Below, piece by piece: positions 26,878-35,470 of a DNA stretch of 64,000 bases. Origin of the DNA: Burkholderiaceae bacterium (lineage in GTDB: Bacteria; Pseudomonadota; Gammaproteobacteria; Burkholderiales; Burkholderiaceae_E); NCBI GenBank assembly GCA_023954135.1, contig JAMLIN010000004.1, forward strand, positions 108,010-172,009, given 5' to 3'. The notes under the pieces were generated by a model. It was not told the DNA's origin, searched no databases, and saw only the letters and a list, made by a program, of their open reading frames with translations. The position numbers were made by a program, and so were the translations under genes. Positions within the stretch are counted from its first letter, which is position 1. Every line of letters begins with the position of its first letter.

Positions 26878-27572
26878 ACCCGCCCGTCAAGGTACTCGCC
26901 TTCGACGTCTTCGGCACCGTCGTCGACTGGCACGGCACGATCGCCCGTGAGGTCGACGCCCTCGATCTCGGCGTATCGGGCAACGACTTCGCCACCGAAT
27001 GGCGATCCGGCTATGCGCCGGCCATGGACCGGGTGCGCAAGGGCGAGCTCGGCTGGACCCGGATCGACGACCTGCACCGGATGATCCTCGACGAGATCCT
27101 CGAGCGCCACGGCATCGATCTGGACGAAGCCGCGCGCCGGCATCTCAACCTCGTCTGGCACCGGCTCGGTCCCTGGCCCGATACCCTCGCCGGGCTCGAG
27201 CGCCTGCGCAGCCGCTTCACGATCTGCACCCTGTCCAACGGCAATCTCGGCCTGCTCGCCGACATGGCGAAGAACGCCGGCATCCGCTGGGACCTGATCC
27301 TCTCGGCCGAGGTCTTCCGCCACTACAAGCCGGATCCGGAAACCTATCTCGGCGTGTGCGACATCTTCGACATCGAGCCCGGCGAGATGATGCTCGTCGC
27401 CGCCCACCGCAGCGACCTGCGCGCCGCCGCGGCCTGCGGTTGCCGGACCGCCTTCATCGAACGGCCGCTCGAGTTCGGCCCGGCCGTCGCCAACGATGTT
27501 CGCCGCGATCCTGCCTTCGACCTGCACGCGCGCGATCTCGGCGATCTCGCCGACCAGCTCGGCTGCGCCTGA
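26874..27572 (+). CDS. Haloacid dehalogenase, type II (L-2-haloacid dehalogenase-like HAD)
   Basis: A 232-residue HAD-superfamily hydrolase. Motif I is VLAFDVFGTVVDWHGT with nucleophile Asp11. Motif II is CTLSNGNLGLL, motif III Lys is in FRHYKPDPETYLG, and motif IV is LVAAHRSDLRAA. The DVFGTVVDW form and the AAHxxDL motif place it with type II 2-haloacid dehalogenases, which remove halide from short 2-haloacids, though many family members act on other substrates. It overlaps the preceding small gene by four bases, so it may sit at the end of the urease transcript although its function is unrelated. Confidence 0.88.
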   Translation: MNPPVKVLAFDVFGTVVDWHGTIAREVDALDLGVSGNDFATEWRSGYAPAMDRVRKGELGWTRIDDLHRMILDEILERHGIDLDEAARRHLNLVWHRLGPWPDTLAGLERLRSRFTICTLSNGNLGLLADMAKNAGIRWDLILSAEVFRHYKPDPETYLGVCDIFDIEPGEMMLVAAHRSDLRAAAACGCRTAFIERPLEFGPAVANDVRRDPAFDLHARDLGDLADQLGCA

Positions 27573-27621
27573 CGGCGGAGCGCCGGCCCCGCCGGCGCAT
27601 CCGCCCATGGGGAGACAAACC

Positions 27622-29238
27622 GTGGAACCCTTCGATTTCGACTGGCGGGCGGCCTATCCGTCGATGCGCTCGCCCGTCTTCGCCCGCAACGTCGTGGCGA
27701 CCTCGCAGCCGCTCGCGGCCCAGGCCGGGCTGCGCATGCTCGCGGCCGGGGGCAATGCGGTCGATGCGGCGATCGCGGCCGCCGCCGCGCTCACGATCGT
27801 CGAGCCCGTCTCCTGCGGCCTGGGCAGCGACGCGTTCGCGATCGTCTGGGACGGACAGCGGCTCCATGGCCTCAACGCCTCGGGCACCGCGCCCGCCGCC
27901 TGGGACCTGGCCTACTTCACGAGCCGCCATGGCAGCGCGTTCCCCAAGCGCGGCCCCGACACCGTCACGGTACCCGGCGCGATCGCCGGCTGGGTCGCCC
28001 TGCACGGGCGCTTCGGCCGCCTGCCCTTCGCCGACTGCCTCGCGCCCGCGATCGAGCTGGCCGAAGCCGGCCACGGTGTGGCCCGCATCGTCCAGCAGAA
28101 GTGGGCGGCCCAGGTCGACGAGCTGCGGTCGCAGCCCGGCTTCGCGCAGGCCTTCATGCCCCATGGGCGCGCCCCGAAGGTCGGCGAGCGCTTCGTGTTC
28201 GCAGAAGCGGGCCGGACCCTCGCGCGCATCGCCGAGACCGCGGGGCGCGATTTCTACGAGGGCGAGACGGGCGAGCGCATCGCCCGCTTCATTCGCGATA
28301 GCGGCGGCGCGATGACGGCCGCCGACCTGCGCGACTACGCGCCGGAATGGGTCGAGCCGATCTCGCGCGACTACCGCGGCTTCACCCTGCACGAGATCCC
28401 GCCCAACGGCCAGGGCATCGCCGCCCTGATGGCGCTGGGCATCCTGGAGCATTTCGACATGGCGGCCCTCGAACCGGATTCGGTCGCGGCGCGCCATCTC
28501 CAGATCGAGGCCATGAAGGCGGCCTTCGCCGATGTCTACCGGCACGTCGCCGATGCGCGCAGCATGACGGCGGTGACTCCGGCCGACCTGCTCGACGACG
28601 CGCGGCTCGCGGACCGCGCCGCGCGCATCCGGCGCGACCGGGTCACCGACTTCGAGCATGCCCTGCCCCCACCGGGCGGCACCATCTACCTGAGCGCCGC
28701 CGACGCCGAGGGCATGATGGTCTCGTTCATCCAGTCCAACTACATGGGCTTCGGCTCGGGCGTGGTGGTGCCGGAGGTCGGCGTCTCGCTGCAGAACCGC
28801 GGCCACGGGTTCTCGCTCCAGCCCGACCACCCCAACGTGGTCGAGCCGGGCAAGCGGCCCTTCCACACCATCATCCCGGCCTTCCTCACCCGCGACGGAT
28901 TCCCGCAGATGAGCTTCGGGGTGATGGGGGGCAACATGCAGCCGCAGGGCCATCTCCAGACCGTGGTGCGGATGATCGACTACCGCCAGAATCCGCAGGC
29001 CGCCTGCGACGCGGCGCGCTGGAAGGTCCAGCGCGGACTGGCGGTGGACATCGAGCCGGCGATCGGCGCCGAGGTCGCCGCGGGCCTGGAAGCGCTCGGC
29101 CACCAGCTGGTCGAGGTCGTCGACAACTACATGGATTTCGGCGGAGGCCAGTTCATCTGGCGCCAGTCGGCCGATCTCGCCGACGGCTACGCGGCCGCCA
29201 GCGACAGCCGGCGCGACGGCTGCGCGGCGGGCTTCTGA
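27622..29238 (+). CDS. Gamma-glutamyltransferase-family Ntn hydrolase (YwrD-like)
   Basis: A 538-residue N-terminal-nucleophile protein of the gamma-glutamyltransferase family. Key segments are NVVATSQPLAAQAGLRMLAA, GGNAVDAAIAAAAALTIVEP and GSDAFAIVWD. Self-cleavage would occur before Thr354 in PPGGTIYLSAADAEG, followed by MVSFIQSNYMGFGSGVVVPE and GVMGGNMQPQGHLQ. There is no signal peptide, so it is probably cytoplasmic like YwrD-type members rather than periplasmic glutathione hydrolases. The start is set at GTG 27622 because GGGGAG lies seven bases upstream; ATG 27607 in the same frame is the alternative. The substrate is likely a gamma-glutamyl or related amide. Confidence 0.88.
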   Translation: MEPFDFDWRAAYPSMRSPVFARNVVATSQPLAAQAGLRMLAAGGNAVDAAIAAAAALTIVEPVSCGLGSDAFAIVWDGQRLHGLNASGTAPAAWDLAYFTSRHGSAFPKRGPDTVTVPGAIAGWVALHGRFGRLPFADCLAPAIELAEAGHGVARIVQQKWAAQVDELRSQPGFAQAFMPHGRAPKVGERFVFAEAGRTLARIAETAGRDFYEGETGERIARFIRDSGGAMTAADLRDYAPEWVEPISRDYRGFTLHEIPPNGQGIAALMALGILEHFDMAALEPDSVAARHLQIEAMKAAFADVYRHVADARSMTAVTPADLLDDARLADRAARIRRDRVTDFEHALPPPGGTIYLSAADAEGMMVSFIQSNYMGFGSGVVVPEVGVSLQNRGHGFSLQPDHPNVVEPGKRPFHTIIPAFLTRDGFPQMSFGVMGGNMQPQGHLQTVVRMIDYRQNPQAACDAARWKVQRGLAVDIEPAIGAEVAAGLEALGHQLVEVVDNYMDFGGGQFIWRQSADLADGYAAASDSRRDGCAAGF

Positions 29239-29246
29239 GCCGGCGC

Positions 29247-30209
29247 GTGACGGCTGCACGGCCGGTCTCGCCGGCGCGTCGCCGCTCGATCGGCGTGCTG
29301 GCCGCGGGCGCGGCGCTCGCCGCGCTCGGCGTTTCCGCCTGCGCCCACCGGCCGCCCTCGGGCCCGGCGGTCGCCGGCCCGCCCCTGTGGCGGATCGGAC
29401 GCCCCGGCAGCGCCGGGTCCGGCTGGCTGTTCGGCTCCGTCCATGCGGGCCTTGCCGCCGACGAACCCCTGCCGCCGGCGATCGAGCGAGCCTGGGCCGA
29501 CGCCGACGTGCTGGCGATCGAGATCGACTCGGCCGCGCGCTGGTCGCAGTTGCGCGACGGCTTCGCGGCCGCGGCGCTGCTGCCCGGCACGGACACGATC
29601 GAGACACTGATCGGAGCCGGCCATGCCGCCGCGATCCGCGCCCACTTCGGCCTCGACGACGCCCGCTGGGCGGGGCTGCGCCGGCTCGCGCCCTGGGCAC
29701 TGCTGGTCACCCTCGCCGGGGAGGATCCGCTGCGTCGGGAGCGCCCGGGGTCGCGGGGAATCGAAGCGCGCCTGCTCGATGCCGCACGCGGCCGGTCGAT
29801 GCCGATCGTCGAGCTCGAGCAGGTCGACGAGCAGGTCGACGCCCTTGCCGGCGCCAGCCTCGAGGCCCAGGCCGCCTGGCTGCTGCGCCGCTTCGAGGCG
29901 ATGCGGCGCAACGAGGATCTCGCCGGCGCCATCATCGCCGCCTGGCGCGCCGGCGATGACGCGCACCTGGCCACGCTCAAGACCCGGGCCTGGGGCGCGA
30001 CGGACGAACCCGCGACGCCGCGCGGGCGCATGTTCGGCGAGCGCGACCGGCGGATCGCGAGACGGCTCGCCGGGCTGCTCGAGCGGCCCCACACGGTATT
30101 TACCGTAGTGGGCGCCTTCCACCTCGTGGGCGAGGATGCCCTGCCGGGTATCCTTGCGGGTCACGGGATCCGCCTCGAGCGGATCCCCAACGAGCGAGGG
30201 AACGGCTAG
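29247..30209 (+). CDS. TraB/GumN-family lipoprotein
   Basis: A 320-residue exported protein starting at GTG 29247, nine bases after the preceding stop. Twin arginines and a hydrophobic stretch end in the lipobox GVSAC (about residue 32), so it is predicted to be a lipoprotein. The TraB/GumN domain is indicated by LWRIGRPGSAGSGWLFGSVH near the start and FTVVGAFHLVGEDALPGILA near the end, the paired GxxH motifs of this putative metalloprotease-like (Tiki/EreA-related) fold. Biochemical function is unknown for most members. It shares orientation with its neighbours at very short spacing. Confidence 0.85.
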   Translation: MTAARPVSPARRRSIGVLAAGAALAALGVSACAHRPPSGPAVAGPPLWRIGRPGSAGSGWLFGSVHAGLAADEPLPPAIERAWADADVLAIEIDSAARWSQLRDGFAAAALLPGTDTIETLIGAGHAAAIRAHFGLDDARWAGLRRLAPWALLVTLAGEDPLRRERPGSRGIEARLLDAARGRSMPIVELEQVDEQVDALAGASLEAQAAWLLRRFEAMRRNEDLAGAIIAAWRAGDDAHLATLKTRAWGATDEPATPRGRMFGERDRRIARRLAGLLERPHTVFTVVGAFHLVGEDALPGILAGHGIRLERIPNERGNG

Positions 30210-30211
30210 CG

Positions 30212-31084
30212 ATGAAACCCGAGAACGCCGGCGTGCAGACGCTGATGATCGACGACGGCCGCGGGCCGGCGCTGGAGCTGATCCACATTCCCGCCGGCGG
30301 CCCGGTGCACGCGCAGCGCGGCGACCCGATCCTCATGATCCACGGCGCCTATACCGACGCCTGGAGCTGGGCGCCGAGCTTCCTGCCCTTCTTCGCGGCC
30401 CGCGGGCACGATGTCTACGCGCTTTCGCTGCGCGGCCACGGCGCCAGCGAGGGCAAGGCCGCGATCAATGCCTGGGGCCTGGCCGACTACATGAAGGACA
30501 TGATGCGGGCGCAGGCGCACATCGGCGCGACGCCGATCCTGTTCGGCGCATCCATGGGCGGGCTGCTCGTGCAGCGCTGGCTGACCACCGGGCGCGAGGC
30601 CACCGCCGTCGTGACGATCGGCAGCGTCCCGCCTTCGGGCATGACCGGCGCGATCCTGCGCATGGCCTGGACGCAGCCGCGCAATCTCTACGAGATCGCC
30701 CAGGTGGCCGGGTCGGGGACCGCCAGCCGACGCTTCATGCACATGCTGGTCGAGCAGCCGCTGCGAGCCGGCGAGGCCGATTTCTACCGCCGGCATCTCG
30801 CCCGCGAATCGAGCCGGGCCCTGTGGGAGCTGACCTGGATGCCGATGGTGATGCCGACCCGGCCCAGCTGCCCGGTGCTGGCCACCCATGGCGAGCTCGA
30901 CCGGATGGTGCCGCCCGACAGCCTGGACGTCATCGAGCGCTATTTCGGCGCCGAGCGCATGGTATTCGAAGCGATGGGACACTGTCCGATGCTGGAGAAG
31001 CGCTGGGAGGAGGCCGCTGGCCGGATCGCCGCCTGGCTGGACGAACGACTTTACTCGGAGATCGATGATGAGCAGCTCGACTGA
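30212..31084 (+). CDS. Alpha/beta hydrolase
   Basis: A 290-residue alpha/beta-hydrolase-fold protein. The oxyanion segment is DPILMIHGAYTDAWSW, the nucleophile elbow is LFGASMGGLLVQRW (GxSxG), an acidic residue lies in ATHGELDRMVPP and the catalytic His in AMGHCPMLEKRWE. Placement resembles acyl-homoserine-lactonase-like or lysophospholipase-type hydrolases; the substrate is unknown. It begins two bases after the TraB stop and its 3' end overlaps the next gene by 17 bases, indicating an operon. Confidence 0.88.
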   Translation: MKPENAGVQTLMIDDGRGPALELIHIPAGGPVHAQRGDPILMIHGAYTDAWSWAPSFLPFFAARGHDVYALSLRGHGASEGKAAINAWGLADYMKDMMRAQAHIGATPILFGASMGGLLVQRWLTTGREATAVVTIGSVPPSGMTGAILRMAWTQPRNLYEIAQVAGSGTASRRFMHMLVEQPLRAGEADFYRRHLARESSRALWELTWMPMVMPTRPSCPVLATHGELDRMVPPDSLDVIERYFGAERMVFEAMGHCPMLEKRWEEAAGRIAAWLDERLYSEIDDEQLD

Positions 31085-31958
31085 AGCGGGCGCCACCCGG
31101 CGCGTCGCCTTCCTTGGCCTCGGCACGATGGGCTACCCGATGGCCGGCCACCTGGCCCGCGCGGGCCACGCCACCGCCGTCTACAACCGCAGCCCGGCCA
31201 AGGCGAAACGCTGGAGCGAGGAGCATGGCGGCAGCGCCCATGCCACCCCGCGCGAGGCGGCCGCCGATGCCGACATCGTGTTCGCCTGCGTCGGCAACGA
31301 CGACGACCTGCGCGCGGTGGTGCTGGGCGACGACGGCGCCTTCGCCGGCATGAAGCCGGGCGCGATCTTCGTCGACCACACCACCACCTCGGCCGAGGTG
31401 GCCCGCGAGCTCGCCGCCACCGCCGGCGAACGCGGGCTCGCCTTCATCGATGCGCCGGTGTCCGGCGGCGAGGCGGGCGCCGTCAACGGCGCGCTCACCG
31501 TCATGTGCGGCGGCGATCCAGCCACCTTCGAGAAGATCAAGCCGGTCGCGGCGGCCTTCGGGCGTGCCGTCACCCTGGTCGGGCCTTCGGGCAGCGGCCA
31601 GCTCGCCAAGATGGTCAACCAGATCTGCATCGCCGGCCTCGTGCAGGGCCTGTCCGAGGCGGTCGCCTTCGGCATGCGCTCGGGCCTCGACATGAAGCTG
31701 GTGCTCGACGTGATCGGCAAGGGCGCGGCGCAATCCTGGCAGATGGACAACCGCGGCAAGACCATGGTCGACGGCAAGTTCGACTTCGGCTTCGCCGTCG
31801 ACTGGATGCGCAAGGATCTCGGCCTGTGCCTCGACGAAGGCCGCCGCATCGGCGCCGCACTCCCGGTCACCGCCCTGGTGGACCAGTTCTACGGCGACCT
31901 GCAACGCGCCGGAGACAACCGGCTCGACACCTCGAGCCTGATCCGCCGCCTCAAGTAA
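31068..31958 (+). CDS. NAD(P)-dependent 3-hydroxyisobutyrate dehydrogenase-family oxidoreductase
   Basis: A 296-residue beta-hydroxyacid dehydrogenase. The nucleotide-binding loop is VAFLGLGTMGYPMAGHLARA. The substrate-binding signature is FIDAPVSGGEAGAVNGALTV and the catalytic Lys is in GSGQLAKMVNQICIAGLVQG. Relatives reduce or oxidise 3-hydroxyisobutyrate, tartronate semialdehyde or succinic semialdehyde. The ATG at 31068 has CGGAG seven bases upstream; 31065 is a second adjacent ATG. It overlaps the hydrolase gene. Confidence 0.92.
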   Translation: MSSSTEAGATRRVAFLGLGTMGYPMAGHLARAGHATAVYNRSPAKAKRWSEEHGGSAHATPREAAADADIVFACVGNDDDLRAVVLGDDGAFAGMKPGAIFVDHTTTSAEVARELAATAGERGLAFIDAPVSGGEAGAVNGALTVMCGGDPATFEKIKPVAAAFGRAVTLVGPSGSGQLAKMVNQICIAGLVQGLSEAVAFGMRSGLDMKLVLDVIGKGAAQSWQMDNRGKTMVDGKFDFGFAVDWMRKDLGLCLDEGRRIGAALPVTALVDQFYGDLQRAGDNRLDTSSLIRRLK

Positions 31959-31985
31959 AGTGAACCACAAGCGAAGGAAGACCAC

Positions 31986-32339
31986 ATGCCACTCCAGACC
32001 CTGCCCTCCGGCCTCCAGTACGAAGACGTCGTGACCGGCGACGGCGACGAAGCCCGCAGCGGCCAGCAGGTATCGGTGCACTACACCGGCTGGCTGTTCG
32101 AGGACGGCACGCCCGGCACCAAGTTCGACTCGAGCAAGGACCGCGGCCAGCCGTTTCGCTTCCCGCTCGGCGCCGGCCACGTCATCCGCGGCTGGGACGA
32201 AGGCGTCGCCGGCATGAAGGTCGGCGGCACCCGTCGCCTCGTGATCCCGCCCGATCTCGGCTACGGCGCGCGCGGAGCCGGCGGCGTGATCCCGCCGAAC
32301 GCCACCCTGCTATTCGAGGTCGACCTGCTCGGGGTCTGA
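31986..32339 (+). CDS. FKBP-type peptidyl-prolyl cis-trans isomerase
   Basis: A 117-residue single-domain FKBP that speeds proline isomerisation. Characteristic segments are [51 protein letters not shown] and [20 protein letters not shown], ending [13 protein letters not shown]. The active-site aromatic and Asp residues are present. It has no signal peptide, so it is cytoplasmic. It has an AAGGAAG site and lies 27 bases after the dehydrogenase gene. Confidence 0.97.
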   Translation: MPLQTLPSGLQYEDVVTGDGDEARSGQQVSVHYTGWLFEDGTPGTKFDSSKDRGQPFRFPLGAGHVIRGWDEGVAGMKVGGTRRLVIPPDLGYGARGAGGVIPPNATLLFEVDLLGV

Positions 32340-32373
32340 TCCGGCTTCGCGTGCGGGCCGGCTGGGAACTGCG

Positions 32374-32379
32374 TAGAAT
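32374..32379 (+). promoter_or_regulatory. Likely -10 element of the glnS promoter
   Basis: TAGAAT, 58 bases ahead of the glnS start, is the same hexamer as in front of alaS. No clear -35 box is visible, so this is tentative. Confidence 0.3.
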
Positions 32380-32436
32380 CCCCGATGCGGGGTCATCCGG
32401 ATCGCCGCGGTTTTCGAGAATCGAGCCCAGGGCCGC

Positions 32437-34197
32437 ATGAGCGACGCGCCGACCACACCCCAGCACTTCATCCGTCAACGCATCGCCGATGACCTCGCCG
32501 CCGGCAGCCCGGCGCGAGGCTGGGCCGGCCGGCCAGGACCGGCGGCCGAGCACCGCAACGCGCCGCCCGATACCGCCCGGATCCGCACCCGCTTTCCGCC
32601 CGAGCCGAACGGCTATCTGCACATCGGCCATGCCAAGTCGATCTGCCTGAACTTCGGCGTCGCCGAGGAGTTCGGCGGCCGCTGCCACCTGCGCTTCGAC
32701 GACACCAACCCGGAGAAGGAGAACCAGGAGTACGTCGACTCGATCATCGATGCGGTGCGCTGGCTCGGCTATTCCTGGGACGCCGGCGGAGAATCCGACC
32801 TGTATTTCGCAAGCGACTATTTCGACTCGCTCTACCGCTTCGCCGAATACCTGATCGAGGCCGGCCACGCCTACGTCGACTCGCAGACGCAGGACGAGAT
32901 GCGGGCGCGACGCGGCACCCTCACCGAGCCGGGCACCGATTCGCCGTTCCGCAGTCGCAACCCCGCCGAGAGCCTGCGGCTGTTTCGCGAGATGCGTGCC
33001 GGCGCGCATGCCGACGGCAGCCATGTGCTGCGCGCGCGCATCGACATGGCCTCGCCCAACATGAACCTGCGCGATCCGGCGCTCTACCGGATCCGCCGCG
33101 CCCATCATCACCGCACGGGCGATGCCTGGTGCATCTACCCGATGTACGACTACGCGCATCCGGCGGGCGATGCTCTCGAGCGCATCACCCATTCGCTGTG
33201 CACGCTGGAGTTCGAGGACCATCGGCCGTTCTACGACTGGGTCCTCGAGCGCCTCGCCGAAGGCGGCTTCTTCGACGCACCCCTGCCGAAGCAGATCGAG
33301 TTCGCCCGGCTCAACCTCGACTACACGATCACCAGCAAGCGCAAGCTCCAGGCCCTGGTCGCCGACGGGCACGTCGCCGGCTGGGACGATCCCCGGATGC
33401 CCACGCTCGTCGGGCTGCGCCGGCGCGGCTACACGCCGGCCGCCATCCGCAGCTTCTGCGAACGGATCGGGGTAACCCGCAGCGATTCCTGGATCGAGCT
33501 CGGCCAGCTCGAGCAGGCCCTGCGCGAGGACCTCGAGGACGCCGCGCCGCGGGCCACCGCGGTGCTCGACCCCCTGCGGCTGCTGATCGAGGACTGGCCC
33601 GCCGGGCGCGTCGAGCCCTGCGTCGCCCCGGTCCACCCGGCGCACCCGGAGCGCGGCGAGCGGACACTGCCCTTCACCGGCGAGCTCTGGATCGAGCGCG
33701 AGGACTTCGAGGAAACGCCGCCCAAGGGATTTCGCCGGCTGTTTCCCGGCAACCGGGTCCGGCTGCGCTACGGCTTCGTGGTCGAGTGCACCGGCTGCGA
33801 CAAGGACGCCGACGGCCGGGTCGTCGCGGTACGCGCCCGGATCCTGCCGGATTCGAAATCCGGCACCCCGGGCGCCGACCAGTACAAGGTCAAGGGCGCG
33901 ATCCACTGGCTCAGCATCACGCATGCGCTTTCCGCCGAGATCCGGCTCTACGACCGGCTGTTCACCGAGCCCCAGCCGGATGCCGTCGAGGGCGGCCATC
34001 TCGCCGCGCTCAATCCGGATTCCGTGCGGATCGTGCAGGGCTTCGTGGAACCGGGGCTCGTCGACACCACTCCCGAGACCCGGCTGCAGTTCGAGCGCCA
34101 CGGCTATTTCGTCACCGATCGCATCGACCACCGACCGGGCGCGCCCGTCTTCAACCGGGCCGTCACGCTGAAGGACTCCTGGGCGAAGCGCAAGTGA
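32437..34197 (+). CDS. glnS: Glutaminyl-tRNA synthetase
   Basis: A 586-residue class Ib synthetase. The first 50 residues form a short N-terminal extension; catalysis begins at RIRTRFPPEPNGYLHIGHAK (HIGH motif) with RFDDTNPEKENQEYVDSI. The KMSKS equivalent is LDYTITSKRKLQALV. The C-terminal anticodon-binding beta-barrels follow (about 340-580, with DSKSGTPGADQYKVKGAIHW). Direct glutaminylation by GlnRS fits a beta- or gammaproteobacterium. The E. coli enzyme is 554 residues, so this one is slightly longer at the N-terminus. Confidence 0.97.
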   Translation: MSDAPTTPQHFIRQRIADDLAAGSPARGWAGRPGPAAEHRNAPPDTARIRTRFPPEPNGYLHIGHAKSICLNFGVAEEFGGRCHLRFDDTNPEKENQEYVDSIIDAVRWLGYSWDAGGESDLYFASDYFDSLYRFAEYLIEAGHAYVDSQTQDEMRARRGTLTEPGTDSPFRSRNPAESLRLFREMRAGAHADGSHVLRARIDMASPNMNLRDPALYRIRRAHHHRTGDAWCIYPMYDYAHPAGDALERITHSLCTLEFEDHRPFYDWVLERLAEGGFFDAPLPKQIEFARLNLDYTITSKRKLQALVADGHVAGWDDPRMPTLVGLRRRGYTPAAIRSFCERIGVTRSDSWIELGQLEQALREDLEDAAPRATAVLDPLRLLIEDWPAGRVEPCVAPVHPAHPERGERTLPFTGELWIEREDFEETPPKGFRRLFPGNRVRLRYGFVVECTGCDKDADGRVVAVRARILPDSKSGTPGADQYKVKGAIHWLSITHALSAEIRLYDRLFTEPQPDAVEGGHLAALNPDSVRIVQGFVEPGLVDTTPETRLQFERHGYFVTDRIDHRPGAPVFNRAVTLKDSWAKRK

Positions 34198-34231
34198 TCG
34201 ACATCGCCGCGGGTTCGTCGGGGCTTGCCCG

Positions 34232-35449
34232 ATGCAGCTGACCTCCCTGCGCTCGCGCCCCTTCCGGCATTTCTTCGTCGGGCATGCGGCCTCGATCCTC
34301 GGCTCCTGGATCCAGCAGGTCGCGCTTTCCTGGCTGATCTACCGGGTCACGGGTTCGGCGGCGCTGCTCGGCATCGCCGCCGCCCTGCTGCAGTTCCCAC
34401 AGATGCTGGTCGCCCCGCTCGCGGGCTCGCTGGTCGACCGCTACGATTCCCGCAAGCTCTTCCTCATCGCGCTGGGCGCCGGCGCCGCGCTCGGGGTGGG
34501 TCTCGCGGTCGCGGTCTGGCTCGACATGTCGGGGCCGACCCTGCTGCTGACGGCGGCGGCGCTGATGGGCATCTTCAATGCGCTCGAGAGCCCGCTGCGC
34601 CAGACCCTGATCCCGGATCTGGTGCCCGAGCGCGCCCTCCTTGCCAACGCGCTGGCGCTCAACGCGGCGGTGTTCAACAGTGCCCGCTTCATCGGCCCGC
34701 CGCTGGCCGGCCTGATCCTGGCGGTGACCAGCGAGGCCTGGTGCTTCATCGTCAATGCCGTTTCCTACATCGGCATGATGGTCTTCATCTGGAGGCTGCG
34801 GCTGCCCCCGAAGCCGCCGACCGACCGGGCGGTGCTGGGCCTGCTCCTCGACGGCCTGCGCTACCTCGGCCGCCACTGGGTACTCAAGCGCATCCTCGGC
34901 CTGTCCTTCGTCCAGAACGTCGCCACGGGGGCGGTGATCGTGCTGTTGCCCGTCTGGGCAGCCGACGTCTACGTCGGCGACAGCCGCACCCTCGGCTGGC
35001 TGCTCGGCGCCTCCGGTGCCGGGTCATTGTGCGGCACCCTGCTGCTGACGCGCCTGGCCACACCGCCAGCCTGGCTGCGCGCGATGACCGCAGGCTGGAT
35101 CCTGACCATCGCCGGCACCACCACGATGTCGCTGCTGCCGCCCCTGCCGGTAACGCTGTGCGCGCTGTTCGGCTTCGGCTTCGGCCTGACCATGTGCAAC
35201 GTGCTGACCAACGTGATGACCCAGACCATCTCGGCCGACGCCCTGCGCGGCCGGATGATCTCGATCTTCATCGGCGGGCGCTGGGGCTTCGATGCGCTGG
35301 GCGGACTGATCGCCGGCGCGCTGGCTTCCGCCGCCGGCCTGCGTTCGACCCTGCTGCTGCAGCTGGTCATCCTGCTGGCGGCGGCGAGCTTCTTCCTGCG
35401 GATCCGGCCGGGTCTGCGCATCCGGTTCGCCGAGCAGGGCACGGACTGA
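34232..35449 (+). CDS. MFS transporter, EntS/DHA3-like exporter
   Basis: A 405-residue major facilitator with about 10-12 predicted helices. It starts MQLTSLRSRPFRHFFVGHAA and continues LGSWIQQVALSWLIYRVTGS, the pattern of the MFS_3 group that includes enterobactin exporter EntS and drug exporters. The loop motif between helices 2 and 3 is PLAGSLVDRYDSRKLFL. No siderophore or resistance genes are adjacent, so the substrate is unknown. It starts 34 bases after glnS and converges with the acyl-CoA ligase gene. Confidence 0.87.
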   Translation: MQLTSLRSRPFRHFFVGHAASILGSWIQQVALSWLIYRVTGSAALLGIAAALLQFPQMLVAPLAGSLVDRYDSRKLFLIALGAGAALGVGLAVAVWLDMSGPTLLLTAAALMGIFNALESPLRQTLIPDLVPERALLANALALNAAVFNSARFIGPPLAGLILAVTSEAWCFIVNAVSYIGMMVFIWRLRLPPKPPTDRAVLGLLLDGLRYLGRHWVLKRILGLSFVQNVATGAVIVLLPVWAADVYVGDSRTLGWLLGASGAGSLCGTLLLTRLATPPAWLRAMTAGWILTIAGTTTMSLLPPLPVTLCALFGFGFGLTMCNVLTNVMTQTISADALRGRMISIFIGGRWGFDALGGLIAGALASAAGLRSTLLLQLVILLAAASFFLRIRPGLRIRFAEQGTD

Positions 35450-35470
35450 CGCCGCTGCGCGGGGGCACGG

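Noticed and set aside
27454..29700. A 748-codon minus-strand frame opposite the gamma-glutamyltransferase-like gene
   Set aside because: Composition-driven antisense frame without recognisable motifs.
26874..30209. HAD, gamma-glutamyltransferase-like and TraB genes as functional parts of the urease system
   Set aside because: They share strand and close spacing, but none has a known role in urea metabolism; proximity alone is not enough.
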